A stretch of DNA of 64,000 bases from Caldicellulosiruptor obsidiansis OB47 (GTDB taxonomy: Bacteria > Bacillota > Thermoanaerobacteria > Caldicellulosiruptorales > Caldicellulosiruptoraceae). The stretch covers positions 2,240,001 through 2,304,000 of the forward strand of contig NC_014392.1 of the NCBI RefSeq assembly GCF_000145215.1. Reading direction: 5' to 3'. Positions 1-7,749 of the stretch are shown one piece after another. The notes under the pieces are model-generated. The model was not told the DNA's origin, did no database searches, and was given only the letters and a program-made list of their open reading frames with translations. Positions within the stretch are counted from its first letter, which is position 1, and the number at the start of each line of letters is the position of its first letter. The position numbers and the translations under genes were made by a program.

Positions 1-420
1 GTTTCATACAAGCATATAAAAGAATTTTCAAAGGATTTTAAAAAAGTATATCAGGCAACTAATGAAGAAGAAGCACTGGAAAATTTTTATCAGGTAAAAG
101 AAAAATGGGGGAAACAGTATCCTTATGCGTTCAGGAGTTGGGAAAGCAATTGGGATTCACTGACTTCGTTTTTTAAGTTTCCCCCAGAGATAAGGAAGAT
201 AATTTATACAACAAACATCATAGAAGGAGTTCACAGACAATTTAGAAAAGTGACAAAGACAAAATCAGTATTTTCAAACGATACAGCGTTAGAGAAGATG
301 CTTTATCTTGCAACAAAAAATGTTGTAAGAAAGTGGACACAGAGGTACAGAAATTGGGATATAATATTAAATCAGCTTTTGATAATGTATCCTGAGCGTT
401 TGAAAGAGTATACAAAGTAG
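1..420 (+). CDS. IS256-family (mutator-type) transposase, C-terminal part
   Basis: This frame is open from the first base and ends with TAG at 420, giving about 139 residues. It is the C-terminal part of a DDE transposase that cuts and joins DNA during transposition. The segment TTNIIEGVHRQFRK holds the conserved glutamate that is the last member of the DDE triad in this family. It is followed by the usual helical tail rich in tryptophan and arginine. The corresponding stretch of copy 2 (6246–6665) is almost identical but ends in different residues. No stop or frameshift is seen here, so this copy may be intact upstream of the window. Confidence 0.9.
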   Translation, partial: VSYKHIKEFSKDFKKVYQATNEEEALENFYQVKEKWGKQYPYAFRSWESNWDSLTSFFKFPPEIRKIIYTTNIIEGVHRQFRKVTKTKSVFSNDTALEKMLYLATKNVVRKWTQRYRNWDIILNQLLIMYPERLKEYTK

Positions 421-443
421 ATAGCAATCACCAGTTCGTACTT

Positions 444-469
444 TTAACCGCTTCCATGGAAGCAGTTAA
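444..469. other. Conserved hairpin downstream of transposase (copy 1)
   Basis: This is a 26-base imperfect palindrome centred on CCATGG, with arms TTAAC and GTTAA and one C/A mismatch. The equivalent hairpin in copy 2 (6686–6713) has different outer-arm bases that still pair. No T-run follows on either strand, so it does not look like a simple intrinsic terminator. Confidence 0.6.
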
Positions 470-640
470 AAACAATAAATAAAAAACAGACTATTATAAC
501 CCAGTATTAAATTTTGTCCAGGATTTTAAAAATTTATGCATAAAAAATATTAAAATGGTAATACTAAAAAATAGAAAGTGGGCAATTAAATTCTGAATGA
601 TTACTTACCAAGAAGGACGGTTTATCTTAAATACACAAAA

Positions 641-1324
641 TTATTTACACACCCTATTTAACGTACAAAGAATAATTCTTTTTCGCTTTTGCTTATAAAG
701 TATTTTTTCTACTACAAATTTTTGTTCTTTATTTAACAAGACTTCAAATTCGTTTACATAACCTCTGCGACTTATAAGAGAAACAGGAGCACCTTTTATA
801 CCAGCAGGAATTTTTATTACTAACACTATGTCACATTGTTCTCTTTCGTGAGGAGTTTTGTAAATTAAATTGCAACTAACAAAAGCTTTTTCAAATAAAA
901 CTGTTCCTTCTTTGATTTTTTTAATACTATTTTTTCTGCACCAATAATTAAAGCCTTCTTGATCTATCCATCTAAAACCAATAATGTTTTTATCAATCAT
1001 TGTTCTTTTAAGTGCTGTTTCTATATTTGCTATATGACTTTCAATACTTTTCAACAGCCCATAAGTTTGTAGTTTATTTTCACGTAAATAATCATTAATA
1101 TCTCTATAAGAATATCCCAAATAACATTCTATACTGCTTCTTTCTGAATCACTCAAACTTCTTCTCCACTCGTCATATACGCTTTTTTCCCATTCCTCTA
1201 TATCTTGAGGTTCTTCAAACCATAGAAAATCCGCCAACAACGAATCTTTTACACTTGGCGATTTTAACTTATTGTAAAGAATTTCTTCTAAGTTCTTTCT
1301 TTTGAAAAATATAAAATTCATCAT
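641..1324 (-). CDS. ADP-ribosyltransferase-like toxin domain protein
   Basis: A 227-residue protein whose C-terminal half resembles the ADP-ribosyltransferase exoenzyme fold, which moves ADP-ribose from NAD to a target protein. The expected landmarks appear in order: an arginine in IGFRW (residue 118), AFVS (147–150) in place of the usual STS strand, KIPAGIKGAPVSL (171–183), and NEFEVLL (191–197), whose E-F-E fits the ExE catalytic motif of arginine-modifying enzymes. The N-terminal 110 residues are helical and unrecognised. The start was chosen at an ATG seven bases after AAAGGAG. There is no signal peptide. The last four residues and the stop come from the adjoining insertion sequence, so the native C-terminus is altered. 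The fold assignment is by motif only. Confidence 0.6.
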   Translation of the reverse strand: MMNFIFFKRKNLEEILYNKLKSPSVKDSLLADFLWFEEPQDIEEWEKSVYDEWRRSLSDSERSSIECYLGYSYRDINDYLRENKLQTYGLLKSIESHIANIETALKRTMIDKNIIGFRWIDQEGFNYWCRKNSIKKIKEGTVLFEKAFVSCNLIYKTPHEREQCDIVLVIKIPAGIKGAPVSLISRRGYVNEFEVLLNKEQKFVVEKILYKQKRKRIILCTLNRVCK

Positions 1325-1350
1325 ATTAATCTCCTTTCTAATCATCGATT

Positions 1351-1620
1351 TTATGGTCCTGTTCCAGTCGAAGTCACTTCCCATAAGCCATTTTTATTCT
1401 TCTTAAGATAGAAAAATCTAACCTCCATTCCTGTTTGCCTATCTTTGTATCCTTCAACCACATACTGCTGCCCATATTTCTTGTCATAATATCTTCCCCT
1501 TGTGATAGTCACTCTACTTGCTGTCCAAGGACCATTTCTTATTGAAATATAAAACCAAATGGCTTTTTCTGGTGTTGAATGATATTTTCTAAACAGCTTT
1601 ATCCCAAAAACAACAACCAC
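1351..1620 (-). CDS. Small protein of unknown function upstream of the ART gene
   Basis: An 89-residue frame starting with GTG and ending 26 bases before the start of the ADP-ribosyltransferase-like gene, so the two are probably co-transcribed. It has a short hydrophobic start, an aromatic segment (AIWFYISIRNGPW) and a basic, tyrosine-rich middle (RGRYYDKKYGQQYVVEGYKD). I do not recognise a family. No convincing ribosome-binding site precedes the GTG, so this may be the C-terminal remnant of a longer protein. Being paired with a toxin-like gene makes it a candidate immunity or delivery partner, but nothing in the sequence proves that. Confidence 0.45.
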   Translation of the reverse strand: MVVVFGIKLFRKYHSTPEKAIWFYISIRNGPWTASRVTITRGRYYDKKYGQQYVVEGYKDRQTGMEVRFFYLKKNKNGLWEVTSTGTGP

Positions 1621-1762
1621 TGTAATACTAACTTTTGATTATATCAATTATATATTTTCACTTCAATTATATAATTTTCTAAATTTCAATACAATTGTTT
1701 TGGTTTTTTCATTTCTATTAACTTTTAGTTGTACAGAATCTTTGCTTAATATTTCCATTTAT

Positions 1763-1809
1763 CAAACATATTTTCGATGATATAATATATGTATACAAAC
1801 TCATGTTCG
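1763..1809 (+). promoter_or_regulatory. SOS-type promoter with two LexA-like boxes upstream of dinB
   Basis: A TATAAT -10 element at 1781–1786 lies between two matches to the Gram-positive LexA box CGAAC-N4-GTTCG. The downstream one at 1796–1809 (CAAACTCATGTTCG) has one mismatch. The upstream one at 1763–1776 (CAAACATATTTTCG) has two. The -35 element is weak. The position beside a translesion polymerase supports DNA-damage control. Confidence 0.7.
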
Positions 1810-1823
1810 ATAGGTGAGAAAAA

Positions 1824-3059
1824 GTGGGCAGGGTAATTTTGCACTGTGACCTCAATAACTTCTATGCATCTGTTGAATGTCTTTATCGTCCTGAGCTAAA
1901 GAACAAACCTGTTGCTGTTTGCGGTGAAAGTGAGCTTCGGCATGGGATAGTTCTTGCAAAAAACCAAATCGCAAAATTATATGGTATTCAAACAGGTGAT
2001 GTTATATGGCAGGCACTGAAAAAATGTCCAAACCTTGTTGTTTTAAAGCCTAATTTTCCTCTTTATATTCGATTTTCAAAGCTTGCTCAACAAATTTACT
2101 CTGAGTATACAGATTTAATAGAACCTTTTGGAATTGACGAATGCTGGCTTGACGTAACAGAGTCTACAAAAATTTTAGGAAGTGGCAGAAAAATTGCTTA
2201 TGAAATTAAAGAAAGAATAAAAAGTGAGCTTGGTCTGACTTTATCTGTTGGAGTATCCTTTAACAAGGTGTTTGCAAAGCTTGGAAGCGACTACAAAAAA
2301 CCTGATGCTGTAACAGTTATCACAAAAGAAAACTTTAAACAAATTGTCTGGCCGCTGCCCGCAAAAGACCTTTTGTATGTCGGTAGTGCAACAGAAAAGA
2401 AGCTAAGTTCAAGGGCAATTTATACAATAGGTGATATAGCCAAAAGCTCACCTGAATATCTTAAAAGAATCCTTGGCAAATGGGGTGAAGTGCTCTGGAT
2501 ATTTGCAAATGGACTTGACACAACCCCAGTTACTCCCCCACTTTTTGAAGACAACATCAAAGGAATTGGCAATAGCATAACACTGCCAAGAGATTTGACT
2601 TCATATGAAGATGCAGAATACGTTATTCGAATGCTTTCTGAGTCTGTTGCTCTGAGGCTTCGTCAGCAGTATTTAAAATGTTTTACCATTCAAGTTTGGA
2701 TAAGAGATAGCTCTCTTTTTGCAATCACAAGGCAGGAAAAACTCCAAACACCCACTTTTTTGGCAAGAGAGATAGCTCAAAAAGCTTTTGAGATATTCAA
2801 AAAAAATTGGAGCTTTAAAAATAGCATAAGATCAATTGGTGTAAGAGCCTTAGATCTTGTTTGTGCAAACTCATTCTATCAGCTTGAGTTTGACAGCTTG
2901 AAAAAATTTAAATTAGAACAGCTAGAGAAAACAATTGATAGAATAAGAAAAAGATTTGGGCACACATCGGTGCTGCCCGCAGTGCTTTTAACAAAACCAG
3001 ATTTGCCTTGCGAGATTGCCTTGCACAATAAAATCCACCCTGTTGCATTTTTTAAATAA
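1824..3059 (+). CDS. dinB: Y-family DNA polymerase (Pol IV/UmuC-like)
   Basis: A 411-residue translesion DNA polymerase that copies past damaged template bases in the cytoplasm. The palm motif DLNNFYASVE (Asp9) and GIDECWLDVT (Asp105, Glu106) supply the metal-binding catalytic residues. A helix-hairpin-helix thumb follows at about 180–220, and a little-finger domain fills the C-terminal third. Translation starts at GTG, placed after AGGTGAG. The C-terminus lacks a clear beta-clamp motif that I can point to. Two LexA-like boxes overlap the promoter, so it is probably induced by DNA damage. The next gene lies 44 bases downstream in the same direction. Confidence 0.93.
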   Translation: MGRVILHCDLNNFYASVECLYRPELKNKPVAVCGESELRHGIVLAKNQIAKLYGIQTGDVIWQALKKCPNLVVLKPNFPLYIRFSKLAQQIYSEYTDLIEPFGIDECWLDVTESTKILGSGRKIAYEIKERIKSELGLTLSVGVSFNKVFAKLGSDYKKPDAVTVITKENFKQIVWPLPAKDLLYVGSATEKKLSSRAIYTIGDIAKSSPEYLKRILGKWGEVLWIFANGLDTTPVTPPLFEDNIKGIGNSITLPRDLTSYEDAEYVIRMLSESVALRLRQQYLKCFTIQVWIRDSSLFAITRQEKLQTPTFLAREIAQKAFEIFKKNWSFKNSIRSIGVRALDLVCANSFYQLEFDSLKKFKLEQLEKTIDRIRKRFGHTSVLPAVLLTKPDLPCEIALHNKIHPVAFFK

Positions 3060-3103
3060 AATTTTGTTTTTCAAAACAAACATGAAAGGGTAAGGTTTTT
3101 AAA

Positions 3104-3343
3104 ATGAGAAAAATATTTGTAGAAGTTTATGCTCACTTTTCAAAGGAAGGAGAAATAACCCCGATTTCGTTTGTCTGGCTTGATGGGAAAACATATGAGA
3201 TTGATAAAATCATAGAAAAAAGACCTGCTGCCTCTTTAAAAGCAGGCGGACAAGGCATAAGATATAAAATCCTTGTCCGCTCAAAAGTCCTGTATCTTTT
3301 TTGTGATGAGAATAGGTGGTTTGTGGAATTTATTCACTATTAA
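3104..3343 (+). CDS. Small protein downstream of the Y-family polymerase (DUF6504-like)
   Basis: A 79-residue protein, probably in the same operon as dinB. Its layout, with an initial beta strand, ISFVWLDGKTYEIDKIIEKRP, a short variable segment and a final YLFCDENRWFVEFIH strand, resembles the small DUF6504-type proteins I recall near Y-family polymerase genes. That match is from memory. There is no signal peptide or transmembrane segment. A start ATG follows GAAAGGGTAAGG at reasonable spacing. Its last four bases overlap the end of the convergent gene at 3340. A role in damage tolerance is inferred from position only. Confidence 0.6.
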   Translation: MRKIFVEVYAHFSKEGEITPISFVWLDGKTYEIDKIIEKRPAASLKAGGQGIRYKILVRSKVLYLFCDENRWFVEFIHY

Positions 3344-4647
3344 TTAATTTTCGAAAACATCTCTTTTAAGTAATCACCATTTACAATCTTAATAAATTCA
3401 TCTGGATGCTTTTTTATAAATTTTTTTAAAAACTCAATGTAAATTTTTAATTGTATGGAGAGCTCTCCATCATTTTCTCTTACAAATTTCTCAATGTCAC
3501 TTAAAAATTTATTAGGAGATGATACATTTATAGCTATATCCTTTTTAATATAACTAATATATTTCTTTTCCTTCATCTGAAGCTTTAATTCCTTAGACTC
3601 TAAATCAATGTAAGAAAGACCAAAAAATTCTGGTTTCCCACCTCTTTCAAGCAATCTACAATACCCAATAAGCACCGTAAATATTTTTCCTTTTATCTTT
3701 TTATTACTAATTCCACATTCTTCTCTAAACTCTCTTTCCATAGAATTAATAAGAAACTTAAAAAAATTACCCTCACTATTGATTAAATCAATTATATCTG
3801 CTGAACCAGATCCCGAGGGAGCAAACTTTTTTGCATTTTGTGCAGATTTAGGAGACTGAACAGTTATAATCATCTTTTTATCCTTTGTGAAAACAAGTGT
3901 TGCAGTCCCTATATGATTTGAACATTCACTTTCATCTAATGTTTTTAATGTCATATTTTTGAAATTAATAAATAGACTAAATCCATCATAAATAATATGT
4001 TCGTCATTTTCTTTACATATTTTTACTGCCGTTATTTCGTTCGTACATAAACTTGAAAAATAATCAGTATACCCTAATCTTATTTTTTTTGAAGAGTCCA
4101 CCAACAAATCTTTAGTAATTTCAGCTGCTAACCTTATTTTTTTGTCATTAAAAATGATCTTAGAACCATGAATATCAAACAAAATGTAAGGCACAATTTC
4201 TTTAATTTTTTCTGGAACCTCATATTTTTGGGATGTCAACTCATATTCTTTTTTAATTACATTTTTTGACATGCAATATAAAAAATCATTAACATCGTCG
4301 GAAAAATAAACATAACTGCCTTTCAACCGTTGGATTTTATAATTTGAGTCCTTTACACTTTTCTCATCTCCATCTATTTTAACTTTACTTAAAATATCAT
4401 CCTTTCTCGTTTCTACATAAAAGTAAGACATTCTAATCCTCCGCAAATTTTTAAAATCATTTAAGAGAAGAAGAAATGAAATAATAAAAGTTACAACAGA
4501 AATTAAAGAATAGATATCAAAAGTTCTAAAGTCTTTTTTCCAGCTCATGTAAGTACTAATTACAAAAATAACAAAGTTTACTATAAAACCACCTTTATTT
4601 TTCCATAAATAAAAGTATAACTGTAACTTACCCTTTAAAACATCCAT
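3340..4647 (-). CDS. Two-TM membrane protein with C-terminal Nudix-like domain
   Basis: A 435-residue protein with two N-terminal membrane segments (about 20–35 and 46–63) and a long cytoplasmic part. Residues about 245–360 look like a Nudix hydrolase fold: a strand GTATLVFTKD, then PSGSGSAD, a roughly 20-residue insertion, then REFREECGI (305–313), which fits the REUXEEXGU half of the Nudix box. The glycine-rich first half of the box is separated by that insertion, as in the SMODS-associated Nudix proteins described in bacterial nucleotide-signalling conflict systems. No cyclase or partner gene is adjacent. The ATG was chosen because GGGTGA precedes it. Expression and activity are unknown; a defence role is inferred. 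Confidence 0.6.
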   Translation of the reverse strand: MDVLKGKLQLYFYLWKNKGGFIVNFVIFVISTYMSWKKDFRTFDIYSLISVVTFIISFLLLLNDFKNLRRIRMSYFYVETRKDDILSKVKIDGDEKSVKDSNYKIQRLKGSYVYFSDDVNDFLYCMSKNVIKKEYELTSQKYEVPEKIKEIVPYILFDIHGSKIIFNDKKIRLAAEITKDLLVDSSKKIRLGYTDYFSSLCTNEITAVKICKENDEHIIYDGFSLFINFKNMTLKTLDESECSNHIGTATLVFTKDKKMIITVQSPKSAQNAKKFAPSGSGSADIIDLINSEGNFFKFLINSMEREFREECGISNKKIKGKIFTVLIGYCRLLERGGKPEFFGLSYIDLESKELKLQMKEKKYISYIKKDIAINVSSPNKFLSDIEKFVRENDGELSIQLKIYIEFLKKFIKKHPDEFIKIVNGDYLKEMFSKIN

Positions 4648-4659
4648 ATTTATAATCAC

Positions 4660-4973
4660 CCAGTTTACTTACAAATCTGTAAGATTTCGTTATCAACCAA
4701 TACTCATATGTATAAAAAAAGACAAAATTTGATGTTTAAATCTGAAAGAATAATTAAATAAAATGGTAACATAAAGTTTTAAAGCTTTTTTACAAGTAAA
4801 GAAGTATTCAAACACAATTATACCATCTGGTAAAACAAAATAGAATGCTTTTTTAAAAAATAGCAGGCAGTTGAAAGAATTGAAAAATTAAAAGAATTTC
4901 TTTGTTGTATGCTAATAATTGATGTTTTTATGTACTAATTTTATGATATAGGAGAAATATTCAGATAAGCAAA
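4660..4973. other. Intergenic region, no gene seen
   Basis: This AT-rich stretch between divergent genes has stops in all frames. It probably carries the promoter of the minus-strand Nudix-like gene and of the small plus-strand gene, but I see no consensus -35/-10 pair I would defend. Confidence 0.5.
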
Positions 4974-5216
4974 ATGGCAGAAATTTATAACAAGCTGCAT
5001 CATAGGAAAGTAAAAATATGGTTTGATAAAAAGAAATTTATTATTGGAAGAATATCCGACTATTATTATGAACTGGGATACAGGAAAGAAGAAGTTATTG
5101 AAGAAGAGGAAGAAGAAGGAATTCTTATTGAGGTTATCGAACCCAATTTTCTTCAGAAGGGAGATATCTTGCTTCTGCACGATAATGAATTTGAGAAAAT
5201 TGAAGAAATTGTATAA
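4974..5216 (+). CDS. Small acidic hypothetical protein
   Basis: An 80-residue frame, MAEIYNKLHHRKVKIWF onward, with a run of seven glutamates in the middle and a C-terminal strand-rich part (GILIEVIEPNFLQKGDILLLHD). I do not recognise a family. An AGGAGA sequence lies about 18 bases before the ATG, farther than usual, so the start is uncertain. The mixed codon use and regular hydrophobic pattern favour a real small gene, but this is weak evidence. It lies 130 bases before the second insertion sequence. Confidence 0.4.
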   Translation: MAEIYNKLHHRKVKIWFDKKKFIIGRISDYYYELGYRKEEVIEEEEEEGILIEVIEPNFLQKGDILLLHDNEFEKIEEIV

Positions 5217-5440
5217 TAATTGATTGAAAAATTAGATTTTTATTATTGTTTTTATTTCCCATTTCTCTAAGCTTATGTATATTCATCAGAGACAGTCTTA
5301 AGGATAAGTGAAAACCTACTAATGCTGGGCATGAGAAGTTTTTTTCGAGACTATAAATAATTTTGTGCAAAGTATAAAGACCTCCTTCTTGGTAAGAATC
5401 AGAATATAAACAAAAATATCCAAGAAGGAGGTTTTTTGTT

Positions 5441-6665
5441 ATGGAAAATGTTTTAACAAAAGAGCAGCTCTTAGAGTTTATAAGAAAAAACAATATTCAG
5501 AGTGTGGGTGATATTTACGAAAGCTTAAAAGACTTGTTTAAGGATGTACTTCAAAGTTTTTTAGAAGCAGAGATTGAAGAAACTCTGGGTTATGAAAAGT
5601 ATGACGTTAAGAACAAACAAACTACTAACTCTCGAAACGGATATACTCAGAAGACTGTAAAAACAAAATTTGGAGAGATGGAAATTGATATACCAAGAGA
5701 CAGAGAAGGCGAATTTGAACCCAAGATAATTCCCAAATATAAAAGAGATATCTCTGAAATTGAAGATAAAATAATAGCTTTATATTCCTGAGCAATAGCA
5801 ACACGAGACATTCATGAGCAAATAAAAGATATTTATGGTATTGAAGTATCTGCTGAGATGGTAAGCAAAATTACAGAAAAAATAATACCAGAGATAAGAG
5901 AATGGCAAAACAGACCGTTAGAAAAGATATATCCGTTTATCTTTATGAATGCAATTCATTACAAGATAAAAGATGAAGGCAGGATTGTAAACAAAGCTGC
6001 TTACGTTGTTTTAGGAATTAACATTGAGGGATATAAGGATGTTTTAGGGATATGGATTGGAGAAAGTGAAAGCTCTAAATTCTGGTTGGGTGTTTTGAAT
6101 GACCTGAAAACAAGAGGAGTAGAAGAGGTATTACTGTTTTGTGTTGATGGCCTTACTGGTTTAAAAGAAGCAATAGAAGCAGTGTTCCCAAAAAGCGATA
6201 TTCAAAGGTGTATTATTCATCAGTCAAGTCAATTCATTCAAATATGTTTCATACAAGCATATAAAAGAATTTTCAAAGGATTTTAAAAAAGTATATCAGG
6301 CAACTAATGAAGAAGAAGCACTGGAAAATTTTTATCAGGTAAAAGAAAAATGGGGGAAACAGTATCCTTATGCGTTCAGGAGTTGGGAAAGCAATTGGGA
6401 GCTACTGACTTCGTTTTTTAAGTTTCCCCCAGAGATAAGGAAGATAATTTATACAACAAACATCATAGAAGGAGTTCACAGACAATTTAGAAAAGTGACA
6501 AAAGCAAAATCAGTATTTCCAAACGATACAGCGTTAGAGAAGATGCTTTATCTTGCAACAAAAAATGTTGTAAGAAAGTGGACACAGAGGTACAGAAATT
6601 GGGATATAATATTAAATCAGCTTTTGATAATGTATCCAGAACGTTTAAGTGGATATATAAATTAA
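5441..6665 (+). pseudogene. IS256-family transposase, disrupted
   Basis: Homologous throughout to a mutator-type transposase of about 400 residues, but broken twice. An in-frame TGA at 5789–5791 follows IALYS, and the frame continues with AIATRDIHEQIKDIYGIEVS. Near 6225–6245 the reading frame shifts from the one used up to RCIIHQ into the one that reads VSYKHIKEFSKDFKK. The first catalytic aspartate also appears lost: the strand normally reading DAIHYK is MNAIHYK here. The second aspartate (CVDGLTGL) and the glutamate (TTNIIEGVHRQFRK) remain. The C-terminus reads SGYIN instead of the KEYTK of copy 1. This copy cannot move by itself. Confidence 0.9.
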
Positions 6666-6685
6666 TAACAAACTTCAGTTCGCTT

Positions 6686-6713
6686 TTAGATTGCTTCCAT
6701 GGAAGCAATCTAA
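6686..6713. other. Conserved hairpin downstream of transposase (copy 2)
   Basis: A 28-base perfect palindrome with arms TTAGATTGCTTCC and GGAAGCAATCTAA. Relative to 444–469 in copy 1, the outer arm bases differ on both sides in ways that keep pairing. Confidence 0.65.
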
Positions 6714-6893
6714 AACAAATTAGAACCAGAAAAATCAGAGCAATATATCCCAGTATTAAATTTTGTCCAGCTTTTAAAAAATTTATGCATAAAAATTTTT
6801 AAAATGGTAATACTAAAAAATAGAAGGTAGACAGGATTATCTTGAATGATTTCTTACCAAGAGGGATGGTTCAATTTAAATACACAAAATTAT

Positions 6894-7196
6894 TTACAGA
6901 CCCGTTTTTTCTCTAAACACTATCTCAAGTTCAAACCCCAAATTTTGAGCAATTTCATATAACATTTTTACAGTAGGATTATAATCCCCACTTTCAAGCT
7001 TTGACACCATAGCCTGACTAATTCCAAGTTTTGCTGCTAATTCTTTCTGGGAAAGATTATTTTTAATTCTATACTGGATAATCTTCACAGCAATGCCTAC
7101 CAAAATGTCGTCCAGTTCAAAATATTTTTTATCTTCTTCATTTGTATATCTTTCAACTATTTTGTAGGCTGAAATTAATCTCTTATTATCTAACAT
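6894..7196 (-). CDS. HigA/XRE-type antitoxin, C-terminus altered by IS insertion
   Basis: A 100-residue DNA-binding antitoxin of the XRE helix-turn-helix type. The motif is plain: LSQKELAAKLGISQAMVSKLESGDYNPTVKMLYEIAQNLGFELEIVF. Such proteins bind a toxin partner and repress their own operon. The ATG at 7196 has GGGAG nine bases upstream; two upstream in-frame starts lack good spacing. The gene follows the toxin remnant by about 90 bases, the toxin-first order of HigBA. The insertion sequence replaces the end after FREKT: the last residues, GL, and the stop are IS sequence. Before insertion it would have read on from the far side as SHAQH and stopped, so only a few residues changed and function may survive. 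Confidence 0.8.
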   Translation of the reverse strand: MLDNKRLISAYKIVERYTNEEDKKYFELDDILVGIAVKIIQYRIKNNLSQKELAAKLGISQAMVSKLESGDYNPTVKMLYEIAQNLGFELEIVFREKTGL

Positions 7197-7288
7197 TTTA
7201 CTCATCTCCCTGCAAACTATTCTTGGCAAACTATTTTTGTTATATTATATCCATTTGCACGCGATTTATAATCAATAACATCTATCTC

Positions 7289-7733
7289 TCAATTTGTAAT
7301 TAGTTGTAAGTCCTCATATACAGATTTTAGTTCTTCTATTCGCTCTTTTGCTTTTTCAATCGCATATGAATAACTTTTTGGATTATTTTTTGTACTCTTA
7401 CTTTTTTCAGGAAAAGCATAAAGCAATACTACAATTTCTCTTCCTTGCAAAGCAAAAAAAGCAAACAATATTCGAATATTATGAACATCCATCACTCTTA
7501 ATGAATATTAAATAACCGTGCTTGCTCAATCTCTCAAAGCTTTTTTGTTGAATACAATTTTTCTTTAGGTTCTCTAAAAAAATAATTTTCTTTCTAAATT
7601 GTTTTCCAAAATCAGTTTCTTTCCCACTTTCGCCCAAAATCTCATCTAAATCGTCAATTAAAGAAGGATGAGCATATACATAGTCGCTCTCATAATTCTC
7701 TACATAAACTATTTTATTAAGCTTATGTAACAT
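7289..7733 (-). pseudogene. HigB/RelE-type toxin, frameshifted
   Basis: Two overlapping frames together make one toxin of the phage-derived Gp49-like/HigB family, whose members cut mRNA on the ribosome. The first part ends SFERLSKHGYLIFI. After a one-base shift near 7498 the second part continues RVMDVHNIRILFAFFALQGREIVVLLYAFPEKS, the typical central and C-terminal strands. Removing one A from ATTAAGAG on the coding strand restores a single frame. Translation probably starts at ATG 7733, since the promoter -10 element is so close that the GTG at 7745 would lie upstream of the transcript start. The truncated product lacks the catalytic core. Confidence 0.75.
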
Positions 7734-7749
7734 TGGATTAAACACCCCA

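Larger units (their letters stand above)
1..654 (+). mobile_element. IS256-family insertion sequence, right part (copy 1)
   Basis: This is the right-hand part of an insertion sequence whose left part lies before the window. It carries the 3' end of a transposase gene, about 230 non-coding bases and a right terminus ending in ACACACCC at 654. Most of it is nearly identical to 6246–6903, the right part of a second copy, and that comparison sets the end. The next eight bases, TATTTAAC, would be the right target duplication, but the left copy is not visible. The element supplies the stop codon of the neighbouring minus-strand gene. Confidence 0.85.
5347..6903 (+). mobile_element. IS256-family insertion sequence, complete but inactive copy (copy 2)
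   Basis: A 1,557-base element bounded by imperfect inverted repeats. The left end starts GAGACTATAAATAATTTTGT at 5347. The right end, read on the minus strand from 6903, starts GGGTCTGTAAATAATTTTGT. A further shared block, CTTCTTGGTAAG, lies inside each end. The flanks are GTTTTTTTC (5338–5346) and GTTTTTTC (6904–6911), an 8–9 base target duplication differing by one T, as expected for IS256. The encoded transposase is broken. The element sits in the 3' end of the minus-strand HigA-like antitoxin gene. Confidence 0.85.

Noticed and set aside
3100..3110. Possible glycine or TPP riboswitches in leaders
   Set aside because: I looked at the longer leaders (15771–16089, 20777–21084, 54851–55199) and found no conserved aptamer elements; only the glmS ribozyme and the yybP-ykoY type are supported.
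5290..5320. GGATAAGTG block shared with the inverted repeat at 7923
   Set aside because: Only nine bases match and no second arm is present; taken as chance.
5789..5791. In-frame TGA as a selenocysteine codon in the transposase
   Set aside because: No SECIS-like hairpin follows, a second lesion is present downstream, and transposases have no selenocysteine; a nonsense mutation is simpler.
7479..7500. Programmed frameshifting in the HigB-type toxin
   Set aside because: No slippery heptamer or downstream pseudoknot is seen at the junction; a one-base insertion explains it.
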